Source: Crossaster papposus (lineage: Eukaryota > Echinodermata > Asteroidea > Velatida > Solasteridae). Taken from it: DNA of 64,000 nt. Where the stretch lies: positions 124,001 to 188,000 of the forward strand of contig JBAIAA010000020.1 in the NCBI GenBank assembly GCA_037893245.1, written 5' to 3'. Each line of letters opens with the position of its first letter. The first letter of the stretch is position 1. This document shows, in pieces, positions 6,019 through 19,900 of the stretch. A program made the position numbers and the translations under genes. Under the pieces are notes generated by a model that did not search any database, had not been told where the DNA came from, and saw only the letters and a program-made list of their open reading frames with translations.

Positions 6019-9000
6019 GCCCTAGAACGTGGAGGGATGCCATTTGTAAAATGGCTGCTTGCAGGCTCGGGAAGTATCACTTTTCGGGAGGTGTGTTTCT
6101 TTCGGTGTGAATATTAAAAAATGTAATTGGCTAACCTACTACAAATTGAAAAGAAATGGAAAGATAAAGACCAAGACAATAATCTGATTGTTGTTTGAGA
6201 AACCCCAGTGATGTCGGTGTGCAAGAAACTTGGTCGTGAACATTGTTGATTTTACACTCTTTTCAATGGGACTTGAATTAGGCAGGTGCACCATATAGGA
6301 GTGCACCACCCTAATTGTAAGGAACATTTCTACGCTAGCTCATTTGCATTAAAAGTGCCCCCACAATTTCTTTTGAAAACGGATGCCGTTTGGTGAAAGA
6401 AATGGTGGGATTGTGTAAATATAGCATAGGATCAACTCCCTGGTTTTCGAGCTTCAATCTGAGGGCAGACTTGACAAAATTACGGTTGAAAAATGGGTCC
6501 TAATTGCCCTAGAACGTGGAGGGATGCCATTTGTAAAATGGCTGCTTGCAGGCTCGGGAAGTATCACTTTTCGGGAGGTGTGTTTCTTTCGGTGTGAATA
6601 TTAAAAAATGTAATTGGCTAACCTACTAAAAATTGAAAAGAAATGGAAAGATAAAGACCAAGACAATAATCTGATTGTTGTTTGAGAAACCCCAGTGATG
6701 TCGGTGTGCAAGAAACTTGGTCGTGAACATTGTTGATTTTACACTCTTTTCAATGGGACTTGAATTAGGCAGGTCCACCCTATAGGGTGCACCACCCTAA
6801 TTGTAAGGAACATTTCTACGCTAGCTCATTTGCATTAAAAGTGCCCCCACAATTTCTTTTGAAAACGGATGCCGTTTGGTGAAAGAAATGGTGGGATTGT
6901 GTAAATATAGCATTGGATCAACTCCCTGGTTTTTGAGCTTCAATCCGAGGGCAGACTTGACAAAATTACGGTTGAAAAATGGGTCCTAATTGCCCTAGAA
7001 CGTGGAGGGATGCCATTTGTAAAATGGCTGCTTGCAGGCTCGAGAAGTATCACTTTTCGGGAGGTGTGTTTCTTTTGGTGTGAATATTAAAAAATGTAAT
7101 TGGCTAACCTACTAAAAATTGAAAAGAAATGGAAAGATAAAGACCAAGACAATAATCTGATTGTTGTTTGAGAAACCCCAGTGATGTCGGTGTGCAAGAA
7201 ACTTGGTCGTGAACATTGTTGATTTTACACTGTTTTCAATGGGACTTGAATTAGGCAGGTGCACCCTATAGGGTGCACCACCCTAATTGCAAGGAACATT
7301 TCTACGCTAGCTCATTTGCATTAAAAGTTTCCCCACAATTTCTTTTGAAAACGGATGCCGTTTGGTGATAGAAATAGTGGGATTGTGTAAATATAGCATA
7401 GGATCAACTCCCTGGTTTTTGAGCTTCAATCTGAGGGCAGACTTGACAAAATTACGGTTGAAAAATGGGTCCTAATTGCCCTAGAACGTGGAGGGATGCC
7501 ATTTGTAAAATGGCTGCTTGCAGGCTCGGGAAGTATCACTTTTCGGGAGGTGTGTTTCTTTCGGTGTGAATATTAAAAAATATAATTGGCTAACCTACTA
7601 AAAATTGAAAAGAAATGGAAAGATAAAGACCAAGACAATAATCTGATTGTTGTTTGAGAAACCCCAGTGATGTCGGTGTGCAAGAAACTTGGTCGTGAAC
7701 ATTGTTGATTTTACACTGTTTTCAATGGGACTTGAATTAGGCAGGTGCACCCTATAGGGTGCACCACCCTAATTGTAAGGAACATTTCTACGCTAGCTCA
7801 TTTGCATTAAAAGTGCCCCCACAATTTCTTTTGAAAACGGATGCCGTTTGGTGAAAGAAATGGTGGGATTGTGTAAATATAGCATAGGATCAACTCCCTG
7901 GTTTTTGAGCTTCAATCCGAGGGCAGACTTGACAAAATTACGGTTGAAAAATGGGTCCTAATTGCCCTAGAACGTGGAGGGATGCCATTTGTAAAATGGC
8001 TGCTTGCAGGCTCGGGAAGTATCACTTTTCGGGAGGTGTGTTTCTTTCGGTGTGAATATTAAAAAATGTAATTGGCTAACCTACTACAAATTGAAAAGAA
8101 ATGGAAAGATAAAGACCAAGACAATAATCTGATTGTTGTTTGAGAAACCCCAGTGATGTCGGTGTGCAAGAAACTTGGTCGTGAACATTGTTGATTTTAC
8201 ACTCTTTTCAATGGGACTTGAATTAGGCAGGTGCACCATATAGGAGTGCACCACCCTAATTGTAAGGAACATTTCTACGCTAGCTCATTTGCATTAAAAG
8301 TGCCCCCACAATTTCTTTTGAAAACGGATGCCGTTTGGTGAAAGAAATGGTGGGATTGTGTAAATATAGCATAGGATCAACTCCCTGGTTTTCGAGCTTC
8401 AATCTGAGGGCAGACTTGACAAAATTACGGTTGAAAAATGGGTCCTAATTGCCCTAGAACGTGGAGGGATGCCATTTGTAAAATGGCTGCTTGCAGGCTC
8501 GGGAAGTATCACTTTTCGGGAGGTGTGTTTCTTTCGGTGTGAATATTAAAAAATGTAATTGGCTAACCTACTAAAAATTGAAAAGAAATGGAAAGATAAA
8601 GACCAAGACAATAATCTGATTGTTGTTTGAGAAACCCCAGTGATGTCGGTGTGCAAGAAACTTGGTCGTGAACATTGTTGATTTTACACTCTTTTCAATG
8701 GGACTTGAATTAGGCAGGTCCACCCTATAGGGTGCACCACCCTAATTGTAAGGAACATTTCTACGCTAGCTCATTTGCATTAAAAGTGCCCCCACAATTT
8801 CTTTTGAAAACGGATGCCGTTTGGTGAAAGAAATGGTGGGATTGTGTAAATATAGCATTGGATCAACTCCCTGGTTTTTGAGTTTCAATCCGAGGGCAGA
8901 CTTGACAAAATTACGGTTGAAAAATGGGTCCTAATTGCCCTAGAACGTGGAGGGATGCCATTTGTAAAATGGCTGCTTGCAGGCTCGAGAAGTATCACTT

Positions 9001-12000
9001 TTCGGGAGGTGTGTTTCTTTTGGTGTGAATATTAAAAAATGTAATTGGCTAACCTACTAAAAATTGAAAAGAAATGGAAAGATAAAGACCAAGACAATAA
9101 TCTGATTGTTGTTTGAGAAACCCCAGTGATGTCGGTGTGCAAGAAACTTGGTCGTGAACATTGTTGATTTTACACTGTTTTCAATGGGACTTGAATTAGG
9201 CAGGTGCACCCTATAGGGTGCACCACCCTAATTGCAAGGAACATTTCTACGCTAGCTCATTTGCATTAAAAGTTCCCCCACAATTTCTTTTGAAAACGGA
9301 TGCCGTTTGGTGATAGAAATAGTGGGATTGTGTAAATATAGCATAGGATCAACTCCCTGGTTTTTGAGCTTCAATCTGAGGGCAGACTTGACAAAATTAC
9401 GGTTGAAAAATGGGTCCTAATTGCCCTAGAACGTGGAGGGATGCCATTTGTAAAATGGCTGCTTGCAGGCTCGGGAAGTATCACTTTTCGGGAGGTGTGT
9501 TTCTTTCGGTGTGAATATTAAAAAATGTAATTGGCTAACCTACTAAAAATTGAAAAGAAATGGAAAGATAAAGACCAAGACAATAATCTGATTGTTGTTT
9601 GAGAAACCCCAGTGATGTCGGTGTGCAAGAAACTTGGTCGTGAACATTGTTGATTTTACACTCTTTTCAATGGGACTTGAATTAGGCAGGTGCACCCTAT
9701 AGGGTGCACCACCCTAATTGTAAGGAACATTTCTACGCTAGCTCATTTGCATTAAAAGTGCCCCCACAATTTCTTTTGAAAACGGATGCCGTTTGGTGAA
9801 AGAAATGGTGGGATTGTGTAAATATAGCATAGGATCAACTCCCTGGTTTTCGAGCTTCAATCTGAGGGCAGACTTGACAAAATTACGGTTGAAAAATGGG
9901 TCCTAATTGCCCTAGAACGTGGAGGGATGCCATTTGTAAAATGGCTGCTTGCAGGCTCGGGAAGTATCACTTTTCGGGAGGTGTGTTTCTTTCGGTGTGA
10001 ATATTAAAAAATGTAATTGGCTAACCTACTAAAAATTGAAAAGAAATGGAAAGATAAAGACCAAGACAATAATCTGATTGTTGTTTGAGAAACCCCAGTG
10101 ATGTCGGTGTGCAAGAAACTTGGTCGTGAACATTGTTGATTTTACACTCTTTTCAATGGGACTTGAATTAGGCAGGTCCACCCTATAGGGTGCACCACCC
10201 TAATTGTAAGGAACATTTCTACGCTAGCTCATTTGCATTAAAAGTGCCCCCACAATTTCTTTTGAAAACGGATGCCGTTTGGTGAAAGAAATGGTGGGAT
10301 TGTGTAAATATAGCATTGGATCAACTCCCTGGTTTTTGAGCTTCAATCCGAGGGCAGACTTGACAAAATTACGGTTGAAAAATGGGTCCTAATTGCCCTA
10401 GAACGTGGAGGGATGCCATTTGTAAAATGGCTGCTTGCAGGCTCGAGAAGTATCACTTTTCGGGAGGTGTGTTTCTTTTGGTGTGAATATTAAAAAATGT
10501 AATTGGCTAACCTACTAAAAATTGAAAAGAAATGGAAAGATAAAGACCAAGACAATAATCTGATTGTTGTTTGAGAAACCCCAGTGATGTCGGTGTGCAA
10601 GAAACTTGGTCGTGAACATTGTTGATTTTACACTGTTTTCAATGGGACTTGAATTAGGCAGGTGCACCCTATAGGGTGCACCACCCTAATTGCAAGGAAC
10701 ATTTCTACGCTAGCTCATTTGCATTAAAAGTTCCCCCACAATTTCTTTTGAAAACGGATGCCGTTTGGTGATAGAAATAGTGGGATTGTGTAAATATAGC
10801 ATAGGATCAACTCCCTGGTTTTTGAGCTTCAATCTGAGGGCAGGCTTGACAAAATTACGGTTGAAAAATGGGTCCTAATTGCCCTAGAACGTGGAGGGAT
10901 GCCATTTGTAAAATGGCTGCTTGCAGGCTCGGGAAGTATCACTTTTCGGGAGGTGTGTTTCTTTCGGTGTGAATATTAAAAAATGTAATTGGCTAACCTA
11001 CTAAAAATTGAAAAGAAATGGAAAGATAAAGACCAAGACAATAATCTGATTGTTGTTTGAGAAACCCCAGTGATGTCGGTGTGCAAGAAACTTGGTCGTG
11101 AACATTGTTGATTTTACACTGTTTTCAATGGGACTTGAATTAGGCAGGTGCACCCTATAGGGTGCACCACCCTAATTGTAAGGAACATTTCTACGCTAGC
11201 TCATTTGCATTAAAAGTGCCCCCACAATTTCTTTTGAAAACGGATGCCGTTTGGTGAAAGAAATGGTGGGATTGTGTAAATATAGCATAGGATCAACTCC
11301 CTGGTTTTTGAGCTTCAATCCGAGGGCAGACTTGACAAAATTACGGTTGAAAAATGGGTCCTAATTGCCCTAGAACGTGGAGGGATGCCATTTGTAAAAT
11401 GGCTGCTTGCAGGCTCGGGAAGTATCACTTTTCGGGAGGTGTGTTTCTTTCGGTGTGAATATTAAAAAATGTAATTGGCTAACCTACTAAAAATTGAAAA
11501 GAAATGGAAAGATAAAGACCAAGACAATAATCTGATTGTTGTTTGAGAAACCCCAGTGATGTCGGTGTGCAAGAAACTTGGTCGTGAACATTGTTGATTT
11601 TACACTCTTTTCAATGGGACTTGAATTAGGCAGGTGCACCATATAGGAGTGCACCACCCTAATTGTAAGGAACATTTCTACGCTAGCTCATTTGCATTAA
11701 AAGTGCCCCCACAATTTCTTTTGAAAACGGATGCCGTTTGGTGAAGGAAATGGTGGGATTGTGTAAATATAGCATAGGATCAACTCCCTGGTTTTCGAGC
11801 TTCAATCCGAGGGCAGACTTGACAAAATTACGGTTGAAAAATGGGTCCTAATTGCCCTAGAACGTGGAGGGATGCCATTTGTAAAATGGCTGCTTGCAGG
11901 CTCGGGAAGTATCACTTTTCGGGAGGTGTGTTTCTTTCGGTGTGAATATTAAAAAATGTAATTGGCTAACCTACTAAAAATTGAAAAGAAATGGAAAGAT

Positions 12001-13900
12001 AAAGACCAAGACAATAATCTGATTGTTGTTTGAGAAACCCCAGTGATGTCGGTGTGCAAGAAACTTGGTCGTGAACATTGTTGATTTTACACTCTTTTCA
12101 ATGGGACTTGAATTAGGCAGGTCCACCCTATAGGGTGCACCACCCTAATTGTAAGGAACATTTCTACGCTAGCTCATTTGCATTAAAAGTGCCCCCACAA
12201 TTTCTTTTGAAAACGGATGCCGTTTGGTGAAAGAAATGGTGGGATTGTGTAAATATAGCATTGGATCAACTCCCTGGTTTTTGAGCTTCAATCCGAGGGC
12301 AGACTTGACAAAATTACGGTTGAAAAATGGGTCCTAATTGCCCTAGAACGTGGAGGGATGCCATTTGTAAAATGGCTGCTTGCAGGCTCGAGAAGTATCA
12401 CTTTTCGGGAGGTGTGTTTCTTTCGGTGTGAATATTAAAAAATGTAATTGGCTAACCTACTAAAAATTGAAAAGAAATGGAAAGATAAAGACCAAGACAA
12501 TAATCTGATTGTTGTTTGAGAAACCCCAGTGATGTCGGTGTGCAAGAAACTTGGTCGTGAACATTGTTGATTTTACACTGTTTTCAATGGGACTTGAATT
12601 AGGCAGGTGCACCCTATAGGGTGCACCACCCTAATTGTAAGGAACATTTCTACGCTAGCTCATTTGCATTAAAAGTGCCCCCACAATTTCTTTTGAAAAC
12701 GGATGCCGTTTGGTGAAAGAAATGGTGGGATTGTGTAAATATAGCATAGGATCAACTCCCTGGTTTTTGAGCTTCAATCTGAGGGCAGACTTGACAAAAT
12801 TACGGTTGAAAAATGGGTCCTAATTGCCCTAGAACGTGGAGGGATGCCATTTGTAAAATGGCTGCTTGCAGGCTCGGGAAGTATCACTTTTCGGGAGGTG
12901 TGTTTCTTTCGGTGTGAATATTAAAAAATGTAATTGGCTAACCTACTAAAAATTGAAAAGAAATGGAAAGATAAAGACCAAGACAATAATCTGATTGTTG
13001 TTTGAGAAACCCCAGTGATGTCGGTGTACAAGAAACTTGGTCGTGAACATTGTTGATTTTACACTGTTTTCAATGGGACTTGAATTAGGCAGGTGCACCC
13101 TATAGGGTGCACCACCCTAATTGTAAGGAACATTTCTACGCTAGCTCATTTGCATTAAAAGTGCCCCCACAATTTCTTTTGAAAACGGATGCCGTTTGGT
13201 GAAAGAAATGGTGGGATTGTGTAAATATAGCATAGGATCAACTCCCTGGTTTTTGAGCTTCAATCCGAGGGCAGACTTGACAAAATTACGGTTGAAAAAT
13301 GGGTCCTAATTGCCCTAGAACGTGGAGGGATGCCATTTGTAAAATGGCTGCTTGCAGGCTCGGGAAGTATCACTTTTCGGGAGGTGTGTTTCTTTCGGTG
13401 TGAATATTAAAAAATGTAATTGGCTAACCTACTAAAAATTGAAAAGAAATGGAAAGATAAAGACCAAGACAATAATCTGATTGTTGTTTGAGAAACCCCA
13501 GTGATGTCGGTGTGCAAGAAACTTGGTCGTGAACATTGTTGATTTTACACTCTTTTCAATGTGACTTGAATTAGGCAGGTGCACCCTATAGGGTGCACCA
13601 CCCTAATTGTAAGGAACATTTCTACGCTAGCTCATTTGCATTAAAAGTGCCCCCACAATTTCTTTTGAAAACGGATGCCGTTTGGTGAAAGAAATGGTGG
13701 GATTGTGTAAATATAGCATTGGATCAACTCCCTGGTTTTTGAGCTTCAATCTGAGGGCAGACTTGACAAAATTACGGTTGAAAAATGGGTCCTAATTGCC
13801 CTAGAACGTGGAGGGATGCCATTTGTAAAATGGCTGCTTGCAGGCTCGGGAAGTATCACTTTTCGGGAGGTGTGTTTCTTTCGGTGTGAATATTAAAAAA
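6019..13900 (+). repeat. array segment: family-2 monomers in a 4/3/4-monomer higher-order pattern
   Basis: Family-2 marks are AGGAACATTTCTACGCTAGCTC, TTAAAAGTG and GTGTGTTTCTTTCGG. The rare variant GGTCCACCC recurs at 6772, 8717, 10175 and 12120, spacings of 4, 3 and 4 monomers. ATTGCAAGG follows at 7289, 9234 and 10692 with the same first two spacings. The 487-bp centre variant marks the unit start at about 6286, 8232 and 11639. Confidence 0.8.
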
Positions 13901-16900
13901 TGTAATTGGCTAACCTACTAAAAATTGAAAAGAAATGGAAAGATAAAGACCAAGACAATAATCTGATTGTTGTTTGAGAAACCCCAGTGATGTCGGTGTA
14001 CAAGAAACTTGGTCGTGAACATTGTTGATTTTACACTGTTTTCAATGGGACTTGAATTAGGCAGGTGCACCCTATAGGGTGCACCACCCTAATTGTAAGG
14101 AACATTTCTACGCTAGCTCATTTGCATTAAAAGTGCCCCCACAATTTCTTTTGAAAACGGATGCCGTTTGGTGAAAGAAATGGTGGGATTGTGTAAATAT
14201 AGCATATGATCAACTCCCTGGTTTTTGAGCTTCAATCCGAGGGCAGACTTGACAAAATTACGGTTGAAAAATGGGTCCTAATTGCCCTAGAACGTGGAGG
14301 GATGCCATTTGTAAAATGGCTGCTTGCAGGCTCGGGAAGTATCACTTTTCGGGAGGTGTGTTTCTTTCGGTGTGAATATTAAAAAATGTAATTGGCTAAC
14401 CTACTAAAAATTGAAAAGAAATGGAAAGATAAAGACCAAGACAATAATCTGATTGTTGTTTGAGAAACCCCAGTGATGTCGGTGTGCAAGAAACTTGGTC
14501 GTGAACATTGTTGATTTTACACTCTTTTCAATGTGACTTGAATTAGGCAGGTGCACCCTATAGGGTGCACCACCCTAATTGTAAGGAACATTTCTACGCT
14601 AGCTCATTTGCATTAAAAGTGCCCCCACAATTTCTTTTGAAAACGGATGCCGTTTGGTGAAAGAAATGGTGGGATTGTGTAAATATAGCATTGGATCAAC
14701 TCCCTGGTTTTTGAGCTTCAATCCGAGGGCAGACTTGACAAAATTACGGTTGAAAAATGGGTCCTAATTGCCCTAGAACGTGGAGGGATGCCATTTGTAA
14801 AATGGCTGCTTGCAGGCTCGAGAAGTATCACTTTTCGGGAGGTGTGTTTCTTTTGGTGTGAATATTAAAAAATGTAATTGGCTAACCTACTAAAAATTGA
14901 AAAGAAATGGAAAGATAAAGACCAAGACAATAATCTGATTGTTGTTTGAGAAACCCCAGTGATGTCGGTGTGCAAGAAACTTGGTCGTGAACATTGTTGA
15001 TTTTACACTGTTTTCAATGGGACTTGAATTAGGCAGGTGCACCCTATAGGGTGCACCACCCTAATTGTAAGGAACATTTCTACGCTAGCTCATTTGCATT
15101 AAAAGTGCCCCCACAATTTCTTTTGAAAACGGATGCCGTTTGGTGAAAGAAATGGTGGGATTGTGTAAATATAGCATAGGATCAACTCCCTGGTTTTTGA
15201 GCTTCAATCTGAGGGCAGACTTGACAAAATTACGGTTGAAAAATGGGTCCTAATTGCCCTAGAACGTGGAGGGATGCCATTTGTAAAATGGCTGCTTGCA
15301 GGCTCGGGAAGTATCACTTTTCGGGAGGTGTGTTTCTTTCGGTGTTAATATTAAAAAATGTAATTGGCTAACCTACTAAAAATTGAAAAGAAATGGAAAG
15401 ATAAAGACCAAGACAATAATCTGATTGTTGTTTGAGAAACCCCAGTGATGTCGGTGTACAAGAAACTTGGTCGTGAACATTGTTGATTTTACACTCTTTT
15501 CAATGGGACTTGAATTAGGCAGGTGCACCCTATAGGGTGCACCACCCTAATTGTAAGGAACATTTCTACGCTAGCTCATTTGCATTAAAAGTGCCCCCAC
15601 AATTTCTTTTGAAAACGGATGCCGTTTGGTGAAAGAAATGGTGGGATTGTGTAAATATAGCATAGGATAAACTCCCTGGTTTTTGAGCTTCAATCCGAGG
15701 GCAGACTTGACAAAATTACGGTTGAAAAATGGGTCCTAATTGCCCTAGAACGTGGAGGGATGCCATTTGTAAAATGGCTGCTTGCAGGCTCGGGAAGTAT
15801 CACTTTTCGGGAGGTGTGTTTCTTTCGGTGTGAATATTAAAAAATGTAATTGGCTAACCTACTAAAAATTGAAAAGAAATGGAAAGATAAAGACCAAGAC
15901 AATAATCTGATTGTTGTTTGAGAAACCCCAGTGATGTCGGTGTGCAAGAAACTTGGTCGTGAACATTGTTGATTTTACACTCTTTTCAATGGGACTTGAA
16001 TTAGGCAGGTGCACCCTATAGGGTGCACCACCCTAATTGTAAGGAACATTTCTACGCTAGCTCATTTGCATTAAAAGTGCCCCCACAATTTCTTTTGAAA
16101 ACGGATGCCGTTTGGTGAAAGAAATGGTGGGATTGTGTAAATATAGCATTGGATCAACTCCCTGGTTTTTGAGCTTCAATCCGAGGGCAGACTTGACAAA
16201 ATTACGGTTGAAAAATGGGTCCTAATTGCCCTAGAACGTGGAGGGATGCCATTTGTAAAATGGCTGCTTGCAGGCTCGAGAAGTATCACTTTTCGGGAGG
16301 TGTGTTTCTTTTGGTGTGAATATTAAAAAATGTAATTGGCTAACCTACTAAAAATTGAAAAGAAATGGAAAGATAAAGACCAAGACAATAATCTGATTGT
16401 TGTTTGAGAAACCCCAGTGATGTCGGTGTGCAAGAAACTTGGTCGTGAACATTGTTGATTTTACACTGTTTTCAATGGGACTTGAATTAGGCAGGTGCAC
16501 CCTATAGGGTGCACCACCCTAATTGTAAGGAACATTTCTACGCTAGTTCATTTGCATTAAAAGTGCCCCCACAATTTCTTTTGAAAACGGATGCCGTTTG
16601 GTGAAAGAAATGGTGGGATTGTGTAAATATAGCATAGGATCAACTCCCTGGTTTTTGAGCTTCAATCTGAGGGCAGACTTGACAAAATTACGGTTGAAAA
16701 ATGGGTCCTAATTGCCCTAGAACGTGGAGGGATGCCATTTGTAAAATGGCTGCTTGCAGGCTCGGGAAGTATCACTTTTCGGGAGGTGTGTTTCTTTCGG
16801 TGTGAATATTAAAAAATGTAATTGGCTAACCTACTAAAAATTGAAAAGAAATGGAAAGATAAAGACCAAGACAATAATCTGATTGTTGTTTGAGAAACCC

Positions 16901-19900
16901 CAGTGATGTCGGTGTGCAAGAAACTTGGTCGTGAACATTGTTGATTTTACACTCTTTTCAATGGGACTTGAATTAGGCAGGTGCACCCTATAGGGTGCAC
17001 CACCCTAATTGTAAGGAACATTTCTACGCTAGCTCATTTGCATTAAAAGTGCCCCCACAATTTCTTTTGAAAACGGATGCCGTTTGGTGAAAGAAATGGT
17101 GGGATTGTGTAAATATAGCATTGGATCAACTCCCTGGTTTTTGAGCTTCAATCCGAGGGCAGACTTGACAAAATTACGGTTGAAAAATGGGTCCTAATTG
17201 CCCTAGAACGTGGAGGGATGCCATTTGTAAAATGGCTGCTTGCAGGCTCGAGAAGTATCACTTTTCGGGAGGTGTGTTTCTTTTGGTGTGAATATTAAAA
17301 AATGTAATTGGCTAACCTACTAAAAATTGAAAAGAAATGGAAAGATAAAGACCAAGACAATAATCTGATTGTTGTTTGAGAAACCCCAGTGATGTCGGTG
17401 TGCAAGAAACTTGGTCGTGAACATTGTTGATTTTACACTGTTTTCAATGGGACTTGAATTAGGCAGGTGCACCCTATAGGGTGCACCACCCTAATTGTAA
17501 GGAACATTTCTACGCTAGTTCATTTGCATTAAAAGTGCCCCCACAATTTCTTTTGAAAACGGATGCCGTTTGGTGAAAGAAATGGTGGGATTGTGTAAAT
17601 ATAGCATAGGATCAACTCCCTGGTTTTTGAGCTTCAATCTGAGGGCAGACTTGACAAAATTACGGTTGAAAAATGGGTCCTAATTGCCCTAGAACGTGGA
17701 GGGATGCCATTTGTAAAATGGCTGCTTGCAGGCTCGGGAAGTATCACTTTTCGGGAGGTGTGTTTCTTTCGGTGTGAATATTAAAAAATGTAATTGGCTA
17801 ACCTACTAAAAATTGAAAAGAAATGGAAAGATAAAGACCAAGACAATAATCTGATTGTTGTTTGAGAAACCCCAGTGATGTCGGTGTGCAAGAAACTTGG
17901 TCGTGAACATTGTTGATTTTACACTGTTTTCAATGGGACTTAAATTAGGCAGGTGCACCCTATAGGGTGCACCACCCTAATTGTAAGGAACATTTCTACG
18001 CTAGCTCATTTGCATTAAAAGTGCCCCCACAATTTCTTTTGAAAACGGATGCCGTTTGGTAAAAGAAATGGTGGGATTGTGTAAATATAGCATAGGATCA
18101 ACTCCCTGGTTTTTGAGCTTCAATCCGAGGGCAGACTTGACAAAATTACGGTTGAAAAATGGGTCCTAATTGCCCTAGAACGTGGAGGGATGCCATTTGT
18201 AAAATGGCTGCTTGCATGCTCGGGAAGTATCACTTTTCGGGAGGTGTGTTTCTTTTGGTGTGAATATTAAAAAATGTAATTGGCTAACCTACTAAAAATT
18301 GAAAAGAAATGGAAAGATAAAGACCAAGACAATAATCTGATTGTTGTTTGAGAAACCCCAGTGATGTCGGTGTGCAAGAAACTTGGTCGTGAACATTGTT
18401 GATTTTACACTGTTTTCAATGGGACTTGAATTAGGCAGGTGCACCCTATAGGGTGCACCACCCTAATTGTAAGGAACATTTCTACGCTAGTTCATTTGCA
18501 TTAAAAGTGCCCCCACAATTTCTTTTGAAAACGGATGCCGTTTGGTGAAAGAAATGGTGGGATTGTGTAAATATAGCATAGGATCAACTCCCTGGTTTTT
18601 GAGCTTCAATCTGAGGGCAGACTTGACAAAATTACGGTTGAAAAATGGGTCCTAATTGCCCTAGAACGTGGAGGGATGCCATTTGTAAAATGGCTGCTTG
18701 CAGGCTCGGGAAGTATCACTTTTCGGGAGGTGTGTTTCTTTCGGTGTGAATATTAAAAAATGTAATTGGCTAACCTACTAAAAATTGAAAAGAAATGGAA
18801 AGATAAAGACCAAGACAATAATCTGATTGTTGTTTGAGAAACCCCAGTGATGTCGGTGTGCAAGAAACTTGGTCGTGAACATTGTTGATTTTACACTGTT
18901 TTCAATGGGACTTAAATTAGGCAGGTGCACCCTATAGGGTGCACCACCCTAATTGTAAGGAACATTTCTACGCTAGCTCATTTGCATTAAAAGTGCCCCC
19001 ACAATTTCTTTTGAAAACGGATGCCGTTTGGTGAAAGAAATGGTGGGATTGTGTAAATATAGCATAGGATCAACTCCCTGGTTTTTGAGCTTCAATCCGA
19101 GGGCAGACTTGACAAAATTACGGTTGAAAAATGGGTCCTAATTGCCCTAGAACGTGGAGGGATGCCATTTGTAAAATGGCTGCTTGCATGCTCGGGAAGT
19201 ATCACTTTTCGGGAGGTGTGTTTCTTTCGGTGTGAATATTAAAAAATGTAATTGGCTAACCTACTAAAAATTGAAAAGAAATGGAAAGATAAAGACCAAG
19301 ACAATAATCTGATTGTTGTTTGAGAAACCCCAGTGATGTCGGTGTACAAGAAACTTGGTCGTGAACATTGTTGATTTTACACTGTTTTCAATGGGACTTG
19401 AATTAGGCAGGTGCACCCTATAGGGTGCACCACCCTAATTGTAAGGAACATTTCTACGCTAGCTCATTTGCATTAAAAGTGCCCCCACAATTTCTTTTGA
19501 AAACGGATGCCGTTTGGTGAAAGAAATGGTGGGATTGTGTAAATATAGCATAGGATCAACTCCCTGGTTTTTGAGCTTCAATCCGAGGGCAGACTTGACA
19601 AAATTACGGTTGAAAAATGGGTCCTAATTGCCCTAGAACGTGGAGGGATGCCATTTGTAAAATGGCTGCTTGCAGGCTCGGGAAGTATCACTTTTCGGGA
19701 GGTGTGTTTCTTTCGGTGTGAATATTAAAAAATGTAATTGGCTAACCTACTAAAAATTGAAAAGAAATGGAAAGATAAAGACCAAGACAATAATCTGATT
19801 GTTGTTTGAGAAACTCCAGTGATGTCGGTGTGCAAGAAACTTGGTCGTGAACATTGTTGATTTTACACTCTTTTCAATGTGACTTGAATTAGGCAGGTGC

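Noticed and set aside
6586-6609. TATA box (TATAAAAA) as a monomer promoter
   Set aside because: Present only in family 1; family-2 copies such as this one read ATATTAAAAAATG, so it is not a constant feature.
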